64,000 nucleotides of DNA from contig NZ_ATAX01000006.1 of assembly GCF_000571935.1 (NCBI RefSeq), forward strand, positions 106,695-170,694, read 5' to 3'. The notes below the pieces were generated by a model. The model did no database searches, was not told the origin of the DNA, and saw only the letters and a program-made list of their open reading frames with translations. A program made the position numbers and the translations under genes. The stretch comes from Ruminococcus flavefaciens 007c. GTDB taxonomy: Bacteria > Bacillota > Clostridia > Oscillospirales > Ruminococcaceae. This document shows positions 45,983 through 54,062 of this stretch, piece after piece; position 1 is the stretch's first letter; each line of letters opens with the position of its first letter.

Positions 45983-46561
45983 ATGCAGAAGAAAATTTTA
46001 CCACTGGCTTTATGCTTGATGTGCGTAGGTTTATGTGCCTGCGGCAAAGAAAAAGGAGATACAAGCGTACAGTCGACCGTATCAACCACCACAACTGTGA
46101 CTGAACAGGAAACCAAACCAACAGAGACAACTCAGTCCGACAAAACCACTGCAACTGCGTCTGAAAAAACAGAGATTGCTAAGGAAGAGAACACTCTTGC
46201 TGATAAAACCGAAGCTGCTCAGCCTGATGCAACCGAAGCTGAACCGGTCGGCCAGAGCGAAAGCAAATCTGACACCCTTACAGAGGATCAGGCACTGGAG
46301 GCGATCAAAAAATATTGTTTCAATAAGAATCCGAATTTAAAAGAGATGACAGATTCAAGTGAATACAATATTTATTGGGATGTTACCACAAATGCCTCTA
46401 ATGAGATAGTTGTTTTGTACAGATCTTATACTGGTGCACAGATACGCTATTATATTGATCCCGTTTCCGGAGAAACATATGTTACCGAGTTAGTTCCTGG
46501 AATAATAGATGAGGAACAGCGCACGGAAGAAAGCCTTAATGTAAGTGACTATTTATCATAA
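45983..46561 (+). CDS. Lipoprotein with Thr-rich linker
   Basis: 192 residues: lipoprotein signal ending at the Cys in VGLCACG, a long Thr/Glu/Lys linker (about 24-90), and a C-terminal domain of about 95 residues resembling a PepSY-like fold (EDQALEAIKKY and YIDPVSGETY). Function is unknown. AAAGGAGG precedes the ATG. Confidence 0.75.
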   Translation: MQKKILPLALCLMCVGLCACGKEKGDTSVQSTVSTTTTVTEQETKPTETTQSDKTTATASEKTEIAKEENTLADKTEAAQPDATEAEPVGQSESKSDTLTEDQALEAIKKYCFNKNPNLKEMTDSSEYNIYWDVTTNASNEIVVLYRSYTGAQIRYYIDPVSGETYVTELVPGIIDEEQRTEESLNVSDYLS

Positions 46562-46596
46562 TAATTTCTTATTTGATATATTGCAGAATATACACC

Positions 46597-46625
46597 AAGC
46601 CCCTGCCATGGCAGGGGCTTTTTCT
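46597..46625 (+). terminator. Terminator of the lipoprotein gene
   Basis: A 24-bp perfect palindrome (46597-46620) runs into TTTTTC. Confidence 0.88.
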
Positions 46626-46632
46626 TTTTGAC

Positions 46633-46661
46633 TTGATGAAATGGAAGGATTATGGTATAAT
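46633..46661 (+). promoter_or_regulatory. Promoter of the 2H phosphoesterase gene
   Basis: TTGATG (46633-46638), 17 nt, TATAAT (46656-46661). Confidence 0.75.
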
Positions 46662-46725
46662 GGTGAAGTACAAATGGAGAAGTGTCAAAATATATGTTAG
46701 ATAAGAAATATCAGGAGTGTGCAAT

Positions 46726-47265
46726 ATGCAGTATGCGATAGAATTATACTTTGATAAAGCAACAGAGCAAAACCTTTCACATTTGGCACAACGAGTAGCT
46801 GATGAAAACATCAGCACAATGCTTTTGAAATGGGAAACAAGACCGCATCTTACATTGGCTTGTTTTAATGATGTGAATGAAACGGCGTGTATCGAACAAT
46901 TGAGATTATTTGCCCAAACTCACAAAACCATGCTGGCAAATATCTGTTCTGTTGGAATGTTCACAGATTCAAGAACGATTTTTGCATCACCGGTTATGAA
47001 TGACAGTATGTATCAGTTTCAAAAAGAATTGTACGAATACTTAGGGGAATATGACTCTTCCGGTTGGGAATGGTATCAGCCAAACAAGTGGGTTCCTCAT
47101 TGCACGCTGGCTCTTACACATGAAGATCCGGATGAAGCATTCTATAAAGCAAGCAATTTGATTTTACATGAATTCAGAAAGCTGTATGGAAAATTTGTTT
47201 CAATTGGATTAGTGAAAATATCTTGTCCCGTTGAAGAAATATATACGGTTGAATTGCAAAGATGA
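46726..47265 (+). CDS. 2H phosphoesterase (2'-5' RNA ligase-like)
   Basis: 179 residues with two HxT motifs, RPHLTLACF and VPHCTLALT, the hallmark of 2H phosphoesterases, which act on cyclic phosphodiesters or 2'-5' RNA bonds. AGGAG at 46713-46717 is 8 nt before ATG 46726. The gene is more AT-rich than those to its left, at the edge of the accessory region. Confidence 0.85.
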   Translation: MQYAIELYFDKATEQNLSHLAQRVADENISTMLLKWETRPHLTLACFNDVNETACIEQLRLFAQTHKTMLANICSVGMFTDSRTIFASPVMNDSMYQFQKELYEYLGEYDSSGWEWYQPNKWVPHCTLALTHEDPDEAFYKASNLILHEFRKLYGKFVSIGLVKISCPVEEIYTVELQR

Positions 47266-47485
47266 ATTGCGACTTACTGCAATAACACATAATCAAGAAG
47301 AATCCTTAGTAGTAATTCCCCCGATTTTTACTACTATTTTACTACTAACGACGTCCACAATTTGCTAAAACTTGCCGCGTTTTGTAGTTTTCGCCCCGTT
47401 CTGCCAAATTGGTAGTAGGAAAGAAAAGCCGCGATATACCGCGCAAAATACGGCAATACAAAGCAAATCGGAGAGAAAAAACGTA

Positions 47486-47572
47486 TGATAAAAATAATGT
47501 TCGTATGCCACGACAGCCCAATCAGCGATGCCACGTTTTCGCCGATATATCGCCGTTTCAGGTGATGAATAA
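47486..47572 (+). pseudogene. Remnant of a low-molecular-weight phosphatase gene start
   Basis: A good ribosome binding site (GGAGAG 47471-47476, 9 nt) leads to a 28-codon frame starting MIKIMFVCHDSP. Low-molecular-weight tyrosine phosphatases begin almost exactly so (MIKILFVCHGNICRSP in memory). The frame stops after SGDE, and no catalytic P-loop follows. I read it as a decayed 5' fragment; chance similarity over nine residues is possible. Confidence 0.45.
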
Positions 47573-47691
47573 AACGATTTTTCCACAGATTTTCCACACT
47601 TGAATTGACCCGAACTTGTACATATTTTTCAACAGTTTTTCCTCGTTTCAAGAGCCTGATATCATTATTTTATCATTTTATTGATTATCAT

Positions 47692-47717
47692 AGCCTCCCT
47701 GTGGAGGCTTCTCTTTT
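47692..47717 (+). terminator. Orphan terminator
   Basis: Stem AGCCTCC (47692-47698) with GGAGGCT (47703-47709), then TCTCTTTTTT. No intact gene precedes it on this strand for 430 nt. Confidence 0.8.
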
Positions 47718-47754
47718 TTAAACGCATAAACTTATCTCTTAACAGATAATAGTA

Positions 47755-47805
47755 TTTAGGAATAATCTGTCTGATCCATTGACCTTCTCCTAAAGCTTCT
47801 ATAAT
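47755..47805 (+). promoter_or_regulatory. Degenerate copy of the Fic promoter-operator
   Basis: TTTAGGA (47755-47761) ... TTGACC (47779-47784) directly followed by TTCTCCTAAA, then TATAAT (47800-47805), spacer 15 nt. The order and sequence match the Fic promoter at 57960-58013. The shorter spacer may make it inactive. Confidence 0.6.
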
Positions 47806-47859
47806 GTCGAAAGTTCAGATTGCTTTTAGGACTTTTTTCTTCTATATCGAAAAAACGTC

Positions 47860-47888
47860 TTGACACTTGCAACTATTTATGGTATATT
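47860..47888 (+). promoter_or_regulatory. Promoter of the DUF4143 ATPase gene
   Basis: TTGACA (47860-47865), 17 nt, TATATT (47883-47888). Confidence 0.75.
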
Positions 47889-47908
47889 GATAAAAAGGAA
47901 GTGATACT

Positions 47909-49105
47909 ATGATACTCAGACCTGCTTATATTAACGCAATAGAGCCGTTTATAGACTCTCCAATTGTTAAGATACTCGCCGGTGTTCGTCGCTGCGGTAA
48001 ATCCACTATACTTGAAATGTTAGCTGATGAACTCGTAAAGCACGGAGTTTCAAAAGAAAACATCATTGAACGCAGATACAACGAGATCATGTATGAAGAT
48101 TTTTCTACAAAGGATATGTATTCTGACTTAAAAAAAGATATATCCGGTAAAGGACGATGCTACCTGCTTCTTGATGAATTACAGGAAATAAAAGGTTGGG
48201 AGAAGGTCATTAACGACCTTCTTGAAAACAGCGATGTTGATATATATATCACCGGTTCAAACAGCAAGCTGATGTCGAGCGAAATATCCACATACCTCAC
48301 CGGAAGATATGTGACGATCCCTGTATATACTCTTTCGCTTCGTGAGTACCTGACTTTCAAGAATAAAGATGTGTCTCAGGCAAGAGACGTATTTGATGAA
48401 TATGTTCAGTACGGCGGTTTTCCTCTTGTTGGTATCAGCAGCTTCGATACTAAGTCTGCGTATCAGATCGTTGAAGGTATATACGCATCCGTCATCACAA
48501 GAGATATCTCCAAGCGTCATAAGATACGCAATAAAGAGCTGTTCGACAGAGTTGTCCGTTATGTGATTGAAAATGTTGGTATGACCTTCTCGGCTAATAC
48601 GATAGTGAAATTCCTAAAAAGCGAGAATCGCAGCCTATCCGTTGAAACTATCTACAACTACCTAAAATGGCTCGGCGAAGCATTTATCATCTATCCCTGT
48701 CAGCGTTATGACCTTCAAGTCAAGGCAGTACTCAAAACTCAGGAAAAATACTATCTTTCCGATATTTCTATCAAGTACAGTCAGATGGGCTTCGATACCA
48801 AAATGCTTTCAGCTGTCTTTGAGAACATAGTGTACCTCGAAATGAAGCGCAGGGGTTATGAGGTCTATATTGGCAAGAACAATACAAAGGAGATCGACTT
48901 TGTTGCCGTTCGCAGAGATGAAAGGATATATGTTCAGGTCTGCGTTCAGCTTCCGGACGGATCCGACCGTGAGACGGCTAATCTTATGGATATAAAGGAT
49001 CACTACCATAAATATGTGGTATGCCGCGATCCGCTTGCTTTGGGAAATAACAACGGCATAGAGATAGTGCATATTGCGGATTTCCTTATGCGCGATAACT
49101 GGTAA
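47909..49105 (+). CDS. AAA ATPase with DUF4143 domain
   Basis: 398 residues: AAA_14 N-terminal ATPase with Walker A GVRRCGKST and Walker B LLLDELQEI, then a DUF4143 C-terminal part that includes a winged-helix-like stretch (SANTIVKFLKSENRSLSVET) and a restriction-endonuclease-like strand (GKNNTKEIDFVAVRRD). Such proteins are abundant and poorly characterised; they often accompany mobile and defence loci. Coupled to the YbaK gene 13 nt downstream. Confidence 0.88.
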   Translation: MILRPAYINAIEPFIDSPIVKILAGVRRCGKSTILEMLADELVKHGVSKENIIERRYNEIMYEDFSTKDMYSDLKKDISGKGRCYLLLDELQEIKGWEKVINDLLENSDVDIYITGSNSKLMSSEISTYLTGRYVTIPVYTLSLREYLTFKNKDVSQARDVFDEYVQYGGFPLVGISSFDTKSAYQIVEGIYASVITRDISKRHKIRNKELFDRVVRYVIENVGMTFSANTIVKFLKSENRSLSVETIYNYLKWLGEAFIIYPCQRYDLQVKAVLKTQEKYYLSDISIKYSQMGFDTKMLSAVFENIVYLEMKRRGYEVYIGKNNTKEIDFVAVRRDERIYVQVCVQLPDGSDRETANLMDIKDHYHKYVVCRDPLALGNNNGIEIVHIADFLMRDNW

Positions 49106-49117
49106 AGGAGCTTTAAT

Positions 49118-49663
49118 ATGAATATTGATAATACACTTTACAGCGGACGTCCGACAGATGAACGCTCTGACGTTGAAATGGCTATATATGATAAACTCGA
49201 TGCTCTTGGTATAGAATACAAGCGAGCTGATCACGGCCACGCTGATACTATGGAGGACTGCCTGCTGATAGAATCAGTCCTTGGTGCTAAGATATGTAAG
49301 AACCTCTTCCTCTGCAACCGTCAGAAGACATGTTTCTATATGCTGCTTATGCCAGGTGACAAGCCATTCAAGACCAAGTTTCTGACCTCTCAGCTCAACT
49401 GTGCTCGCCTATCATTTGCGGAAGCTGATAAGATGCAGGAATTTCTGCATACTATCCCCGGCTCTGTTTCTGCACTTGAGCTGATATTTGATACTGATAA
49501 CAACATTCAGCTCGTCATTGATAACGACCTTATGAGCGATGAATACATCTGTGGACACCCAGGCATAAATACTTCGACAGTACGCCTGCTCCGAGAGGAT
49601 ATGCTCAAATATGTCCGTGCGGCTAAGCATGAACCTACATTTATAGATCTGCCGGTTGAATGA
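49118..49663 (+). CDS. YbaK/ProX-type aminoacyl-tRNA deacylase
   Basis: 181 residues of the prolyl-tRNA editing family, which hydrolyses mischarged Ala- or Cys-tRNA-Pro in trans. Seen: the N-terminal YDKLDALGIEYKRADHGHA, the conserved KNLFLCNRQKTCFYMLLMPG strand region and the C-terminal block GHPGINTSTVRL. Free-standing editor, ~180 residues as expected. Confidence 0.85.
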   Translation: MNIDNTLYSGRPTDERSDVEMAIYDKLDALGIEYKRADHGHADTMEDCLLIESVLGAKICKNLFLCNRQKTCFYMLLMPGDKPFKTKFLTSQLNCARLSFAEADKMQEFLHTIPGSVSALELIFDTDNNIQLVIDNDLMSDEYICGHPGINTSTVRLLREDMLKYVRAAKHEPTFIDLPVE

Positions 49664-49668
49664 TAGTT

Positions 49669-49693
49669 AAAGCCTCCCGAGGGAGGCTTTTTT
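49669..49693 (+). terminator. Terminator of the ATPase-YbaK operon
   Basis: Stem AAAGCCTCCC (49669-49678) with GGGAGGCTTT (49681-49690), then TTT. Confidence 0.88.
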
Positions 49694-49782
49694 GATATAA
49701 AGTATGCTTGTGTAATTTGCTATAAAAACAAAATCCGATATAGTAAGTAATGACGAAAATTCAAAAATGTTCGGGTTTTATA

Positions 49783-49811
49783 TTGACACCATGTCAGAAT
49801 AGTGCTATGCT
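49783..49811 (+). promoter_or_regulatory. Promoter of the TetR-flavodoxin operon
   Basis: TTGACA (49783-49788), 17 nt, TATGCT (49806-49811). The -35 lies inside the first palindrome. Confidence 0.6.
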
Positions 49812-49838
49812 AACTATAGTGACACGATGTCAGAATAG
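49784..49838 (+). promoter_or_regulatory. Twin palindromic operators, probable TetR sites
   Basis: TGACACCATGTCAGAATAG (49784-49802) and TGACACGATGTCAGAATAG (49820-49838) differ at one base. Each holds TGACA-N3-TGTCA. They are 36 bp apart, one on the -35 and one just past the start, directly before a TetR gene. A third inverted repeat (ATTGTCCA 49839-49846, TGGACAAT 49855-49862) follows. Confidence 0.75.
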
Positions 49839-49911
49839 ATTGTCCAACGTATAATGGACAATATCCATGCGAAAAAACACTGATCGTGACGAGGAAGAAG
49901 GAGAATGTACT

Positions 49912-50532
49912 ATGCCAAAAGGTTCACCGGAGCTGACAGCTTCACGTAAAGAAGAGATCGTGAACGCCTGCGAAAAGCTCTATCAGACAATGAGCTTCAA
50001 GGAGATCACTATAAAGGAGATAGGCGCAGTGACCTCGTTTACAAGGACTTCTATCTACAACTATTTTCAAACGAAAGAGGAAATTTTCCTTGCTCTTATG
50101 CAGCGCGAGTATGAGTTGTGGGCTGAGGAAATGAACGAGATTGCAAAGAAGAATGAAACGATGTCTGCTGACGGCTTTGCATCAGCACTTGCACACTCTC
50201 TTGAAAAACACGAGCAGCTTCTGAAGCTCCTTGCGATGAATCACTACGATATGGAGGAAAACTCACGCCCCGAACGGCTGACGGAGTTCAAGGTCGCTTA
50301 CGGTGCTTCTCTTGATGCAGTGAGAGTATGTGTCAGAAAATTCTTCCCCGAAACGGACTGCGAAAGCTTTATCTTCGTATTCTTTCCGTTTCTGTTTGGT
50401 GTATATCCGTATTCGGTGGCGACACAAAAACAGCTTGACGCCATGCGTGATGCAAAAATGGAATTCAGGATGCACAGCATATATGAGATAATTTATTCCT
50501 GCGTGATGCAGCTATTAGGAGGTACAAAATGA
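49912..50532 (+). CDS. TetR-family transcriptional repressor
   Basis: 206 residues: N-terminal helix-turn-helix (about 10-55, FKEITIKEIGAVTSFTRTSIYNYF) and a ligand-binding helical domain. ATG 49912 follows AAGGAGA; the frame from 49867 has no site. The last 4 nt overlap the first reductase gene. It is the first gene of the redox operon and the twin palindromes upstream are its expected autoregulatory site. The ligand would be the inducer of the whole operon. Confidence 0.88.
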   Translation: MPKGSPELTASRKEEIVNACEKLYQTMSFKEITIKEIGAVTSFTRTSIYNYFQTKEEIFLALMQREYELWAEEMNEIAKKNETMSADGFASALAHSLEKHEQLLKLLAMNHYDMEENSRPERLTEFKVAYGASLDAVRVCVRKFFPETDCESFIFVFFPFLFGVYPYSVATQKQLDAMRDAKMEFRMHSIYEIIYSCVMQLLGGTK

Positions 50533-51566
50533 AATACACAAAACTTGGTAACTCAGATCTGAACGTTTCGAGAATATGTATGGGCTGTATGGGCTTCGGA
50601 GATGCGTCAAACGGTCAGCACTCATGGACGATAGACGAGGAGCACAGCCGTGAGATCATTAAGCGCGGGCTTGATCTCGGCGTAAACTTCTATGATACCG
50701 CGATCGGTTATCAGTCCGGAACCAGCGAGCAGTATGTCGGCAGAGCACTGCGTGACTTTGCAAAGCGTGATGAAGTTGTGGTTGCAACAAAGTTCCTGCC
50801 GAGAACTCCTGCGGATATTGAAGCAGGTATCAGCGGACAGAAGCATATAGAGCGTATGATAAACAAGAGCCTTGAAAATCTCGGAATGGACTATGTTGAC
50901 CTGTACATTTATCATATGTGGGACTGGAATACGCCTATCTACGATATACTCGATGGTCTGGACCGTATCGTCAAGGCAGGAAAGGTAAGGTACATCGGCA
51001 TTTCAAACTGTTATGCATGGCAGCTTGCAAAGGCAAATGCTCTCGCTGAGAAAGAAGGCTTTGCAAAGTTCGTCAGTGTACAGGGACATTACAATCTTAT
51101 CTTCCGTGAGGAGGAGAGAGAAATGGCTATGCTCTGCGCTGAGGACAATATCGCTATGACACCATACAGTGCCCTTGCAAGCGGCAGACTATCAAGACTT
51201 CCCGGCGAAACTTCAAAACGTGCTGAAGAAGATAACTATGCAAAATTCAAGTATGATGCCACGAAAGAACAGGATGAAGTTATCATCCGCCGAGTTGCAG
51301 AACTTGCTGAAAAGCACGGCGTTTCAATGACAGAGGTATCTCTTGCGTGGCTGCTGACAAAGGTAACATCCCCCGTTGTCGGTGCGACGAAACTGCATCA
51401 CATTGAGGGTGCTGCAAAGGCAGTCGATTTAAATTTGACTGCTGAGGAAATCGCTTATCTCGAAGAACCCTATGTCCCTCATGCGCTGGCAGGCGTTATG
51501 GCGCAGAACAAGCCTGCAAACAAGAATGACAAACACGTCTGGGGTACGGGCAATCAGAAAATCTAA
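50529..51566 (+). CDS. Aldo/keto reductase 1
   Basis: 345 residues of the AKR superfamily (TIM barrel), NADPH-dependent. The catalytic tetrad is visible: Asp in GVNFYDTAIGYQSG with its Tyr five residues on, Lys in VVVATKFL and His in YIYHMWD. C-terminal KLHHIEGAAKAV. Likely cytosolic; it would reduce carbonyls or quinones and may donate or draw electrons for the flavodoxins. Overlaps the TetR gene by 4 nt. Confidence 0.9.
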   Translation: MKYTKLGNSDLNVSRICMGCMGFGDASNGQHSWTIDEEHSREIIKRGLDLGVNFYDTAIGYQSGTSEQYVGRALRDFAKRDEVVVATKFLPRTPADIEAGISGQKHIERMINKSLENLGMDYVDLYIYHMWDWNTPIYDILDGLDRIVKAGKVRYIGISNCYAWQLAKANALAEKEGFAKFVSVQGHYNLIFREEEREMAMLCAEDNIAMTPYSALASGRLSRLPGETSKRAEEDNYAKFKYDATKEQDEVIIRRVAELAEKHGVSMTEVSLAWLLTKVTSPVVGATKLHHIEGAAKAVDLNLTAEEIAYLEEPYVPHALAGVMAQNKPANKNDKHVWGTGNQKI

Positions 51567-51579
51567 GGAGGAAATCAAT

Positions 51580-52515
51580 ATGAACAATTTACCAAAGATC
51601 GCACTCGGTGCGTGGGCTTGGGGCAATGACGGAACATTCGGCGGAAGCCTGACAGCGGATACTCTCCGCCCCATATTTGACAAGGCGATGGAAAACGGCC
51701 TGAACCTTTGGGATACCGCATATGCCTACGGTATGGGTACTTCAGAGAAGGTGCTTGCAGGCTTCGTGAAAGACCTGCCGAGAGACAGCTTCCTGATTTC
51801 AGACAAGTTCACACCCCAGTGTGCTGATGCTTCATCTCCGACAGCCATGAAAGATATGATCGAGATGCAGCTGAAACTCATGGGACTTGACCGCTTCGAT
51901 ATTTACTGGATACACAACGTCTGGGACGCTCCGAAATGGACGGAGGAGCTTGCAAAATACTTTGAGGGTAAAGACAACGTGCCAATGATCGGTGTTTCTA
52001 ATCATAACCTTGCGGAGATAAAGCAGGCGGATGAAATCCTCAAAGCGCATGGTCTGAAACTCTCAGCGGTTCAGAACCATTACAGTCTTATCAATCGTTC
52101 TTCAGAGGATTCGGGAATACTTGACTACTGTAAGGAAAATGATATTACATTCTTTTCATATATGGTGCTTGAACAGGGCGCACTTTCGGGCAAGTATGAT
52201 ACTGCTCACCCAATGCCCGCAGGCTCCGCAAGAGCTGACAGCTATAATCCCATTCTTGACAAGCTGGAAGTCATGAACGAGGCACTCGGCAAGATCGCTG
52301 ACAAATACGGCGTGGGTATCGCACAGGTACCTGTTGCGTGGGCAATCGCTAAGGGAACGTTGCCGATCATCGGTGTCACAAAGGTCAGCCATGTGGAGGA
52401 CGCTGTGAAGGCGGCAAACATCACGCTCACCGCTGATGAGGTCGCAGAGCTTGAAAGCGTTGCCGACGGCCTTGGGCTGAATGTGATACGTTTCTGGGAG
52501 AAGGAAATGAAATAA
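51580..52515 (+). CDS. Aldo/keto reductase 2
   Basis: 311 residues, AKR superfamily, related to but distinct from its neighbour. Asp/Tyr in LWDTAYAYGMGTSE, Lys in FLISDKFT and His in IYWIHNVWD. Starts at ATG 51580 with AAGGAGGA upstream; the frame from 51472 lies in the previous gene. Second reductase of the redox operon. Confidence 0.88.
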   Translation: MNNLPKIALGAWAWGNDGTFGGSLTADTLRPIFDKAMENGLNLWDTAYAYGMGTSEKVLAGFVKDLPRDSFLISDKFTPQCADASSPTAMKDMIEMQLKLMGLDRFDIYWIHNVWDAPKWTEELAKYFEGKDNVPMIGVSNHNLAEIKQADEILKAHGLKLSAVQNHYSLINRSSEDSGILDYCKENDITFFSYMVLEQGALSGKYDTAHPMPAGSARADSYNPILDKLEVMNEALGKIADKYGVGIAQVPVAWAIAKGTLPIIGVTKVSHVEDAVKAANITLTADEVAELESVADGLGLNVIRFWEKEMK

Positions 52516-52542
52516 ATATCTTGCCTGCGAAAGGAGAGCACA

Positions 52543-53319
52543 ATGAAAAGGTTATTATCAGCCATACTTACAGGTATCTCTCTGTTTACATTAAAAAGTT
52601 TCCGTTCAGTTGATGCGGAACAGATGGACGCTGTTTCCGCTGCGACTGAAAAAACTACTTACGCAGCGGAAGATTTGCGTAATTTGCAGGATTTTATTCT
52701 TGCAAAGTCCAAAGGGTCAGAACTTGAAGGAAAGCCATATGACCTCAACAATGACGGAGTATGGGATGCATTTGATCTTTGCCTTATGAGGCGTGAGGTC
52801 ATCAGCAGCCAAAACGATGTGACAGATAAATATACTATCGTCGTGTACTTCTCACGTACAGGTAACACCGAGAAGATAGCTGAGTATCTTATCGACATCA
52901 CAGGTGCGGACAGCTATGTGATACAAGCGGTTGTTCCATATACAGACGCAGATATTGAATACAATAATTCTTCCTGCCGCGCAAATCAGGAGCAGAATGA
53001 CAAGACCGTGCGTCCTGAGATCGCAGAGCCCATAAGCTCTCTTGACAGCTATGACACAGTTTTTCTCGGCTATCCGATATGGTGGGGACAGGAGCCCCGT
53101 ATCATAGATACATTCCTTGAAAGCTATGATTTTTCAGACAAAACAGTGATACCGTTCTGCACATCTGCAAGCAGTGGTATTTCTACAAGTGAAAAAAATA
53201 TTTCAGAGCTTGTACCTATTGGAGATCAGCTTGCAGGGAAACGTTTCTCGGCAAGTGCAGGAAAGAATGATGTGAAGGCGTGGTATGACACACTGTCTTT
53301 GACAAAGGAGGATAAATAA
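52543..53319 (+). CDS. Exported flavodoxin with a dockerin-like calcium loop
   Basis: 258 residues: a signal-peptide-like N-terminus (hydrophobic 4-17, possible cut after SVDA), a segment (about 43-86) that matches the second half of a type I dockerin with calcium loop D67-x-N69-x-D71 ... D78, then a flavodoxin domain (about 97-255) with the FMN loop FSRTGNTEKIA and GYPIWWGQEP. The first dockerin loop is missing, so cohesin binding is uncertain. Flavodoxins are normally cytosolic. The stop overlaps the next ATG by 1 nt. Confidence 0.8.
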   Translation: MKRLLSAILTGISLFTLKSFRSVDAEQMDAVSAATEKTTYAAEDLRNLQDFILAKSKGSELEGKPYDLNNDGVWDAFDLCLMRREVISSQNDVTDKYTIVVYFSRTGNTEKIAEYLIDITGADSYVIQAVVPYTDADIEYNNSSCRANQEQNDKTVRPEIAEPISSLDSYDTVFLGYPIWWGQEPRIIDTFLESYDFSDKTVIPFCTSASSGISTSEKNISELVPIGDQLAGKRFSASAGKNDVKAWYDTLSLTKEDK

Positions 53320-54047
53320 TGAAAAGACTTTTTATTCCAATAATTGCAGCATTTTGTATGCTTGGCATTACAGCCTGCGGCAGCTCTGACAATAGCAGCT
53401 CAAAAAACGCAGAAACGTCTGCACAGACAGTATCCTCACAACAGGAAACACAGACACAGCAGACGGAGCAGTCTGCCCAAGTGACTGAATCAGGAAAGCC
53501 AGATGAAGAAAAGGCTGTTACCGAACAGACTGAGAATCAGCCGGAAAACCCGGATACTACTGAGAGCAGCGGAAAGGACACGATAGTTGTGTATTTCTCT
53601 GCAACAGGCACCACAAAGGGAGTAGCAGAGCGTATCGCAAGTGTCACAAATGCCGATATTTTTGAGCTTATTCCTGCTGAGCCATACTCTGACGCAGACC
53701 TTGACTGGAACGACAAGAACAGCCGCACGACGATCGAGATGAACGATCAGAAGGCACGTCCTGCTATCGCAAATGATACAGTTAATCTGGACAGCTACAC
53801 CACCGTTTACATAGGCTACCCGATCTGGTGGGGCGATGCGCCAAGAATAATGAGTACGTTCGTTGAGGCACACGATTTTGACGGCAAGACGGTTATTCCC
53901 TTCTGCACATCAGGCGGCAGCGGTATCGGCAGGAGCGGAAGTAACCTAGCATCACAGGCAGGAAGCGGAAACTGGCTCGACGGCGACAGACTTGATGCAG
54001 GTATATCAGAGAGCAAGATACAGGACTGGATAAACAGTATGAATTAA
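53319..54047 (+). CDS. Flavodoxin lipoprotein
   Basis: 242 residues: lipoprotein signal with lipobox ITAC (Cys about 20), a Gln/Thr/Glu-rich linker to about 85, then a flavodoxin domain with VVYFSATGTTKGVAERI and GYPIWWGDAPRI. It is therefore predicted to sit on the outer face of the membrane. The domain is clearly paralogous to those in the neighbouring genes. Confidence 0.85.
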   Translation: MKRLFIPIIAAFCMLGITACGSSDNSSSKNAETSAQTVSSQQETQTQQTEQSAQVTESGKPDEEKAVTEQTENQPENPDTTESSGKDTIVVYFSATGTTKGVAERIASVTNADIFELIPAEPYSDADLDWNDKNSRTTIEMNDQKARPAIANDTVNLDSYTTVYIGYPIWWGDAPRIMSTFVEAHDFDGKTVIPFCTSGGSGIGRSGSNLASQAGSGNWLDGDRLDAGISESKIQDWINSMN

Positions 54048-54062
54048 ACAGGGAGGGCTGTT

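Larger units (their letters stand above)
47266..47908. other. Gene-poor stretch with remnants
   Basis: No intact gene. It holds a short imperfect repeat zone with TAGTAGTAA and TTACTACTA (about 47308-47350), a phosphatase-like gene start (47486-47572), an orphan terminator (47692-47717), a copy of the Fic-type promoter region (47755-47805) and the real promoter of the next gene (47860-47888). This is the left border of the scarred region. Confidence 0.6.

Noticed and set aside
47334..47651. Minus-strand frame of 105 codons
   Set aside because: No ribosome binding site, biased composition and overlap with an apparent gene remnant.
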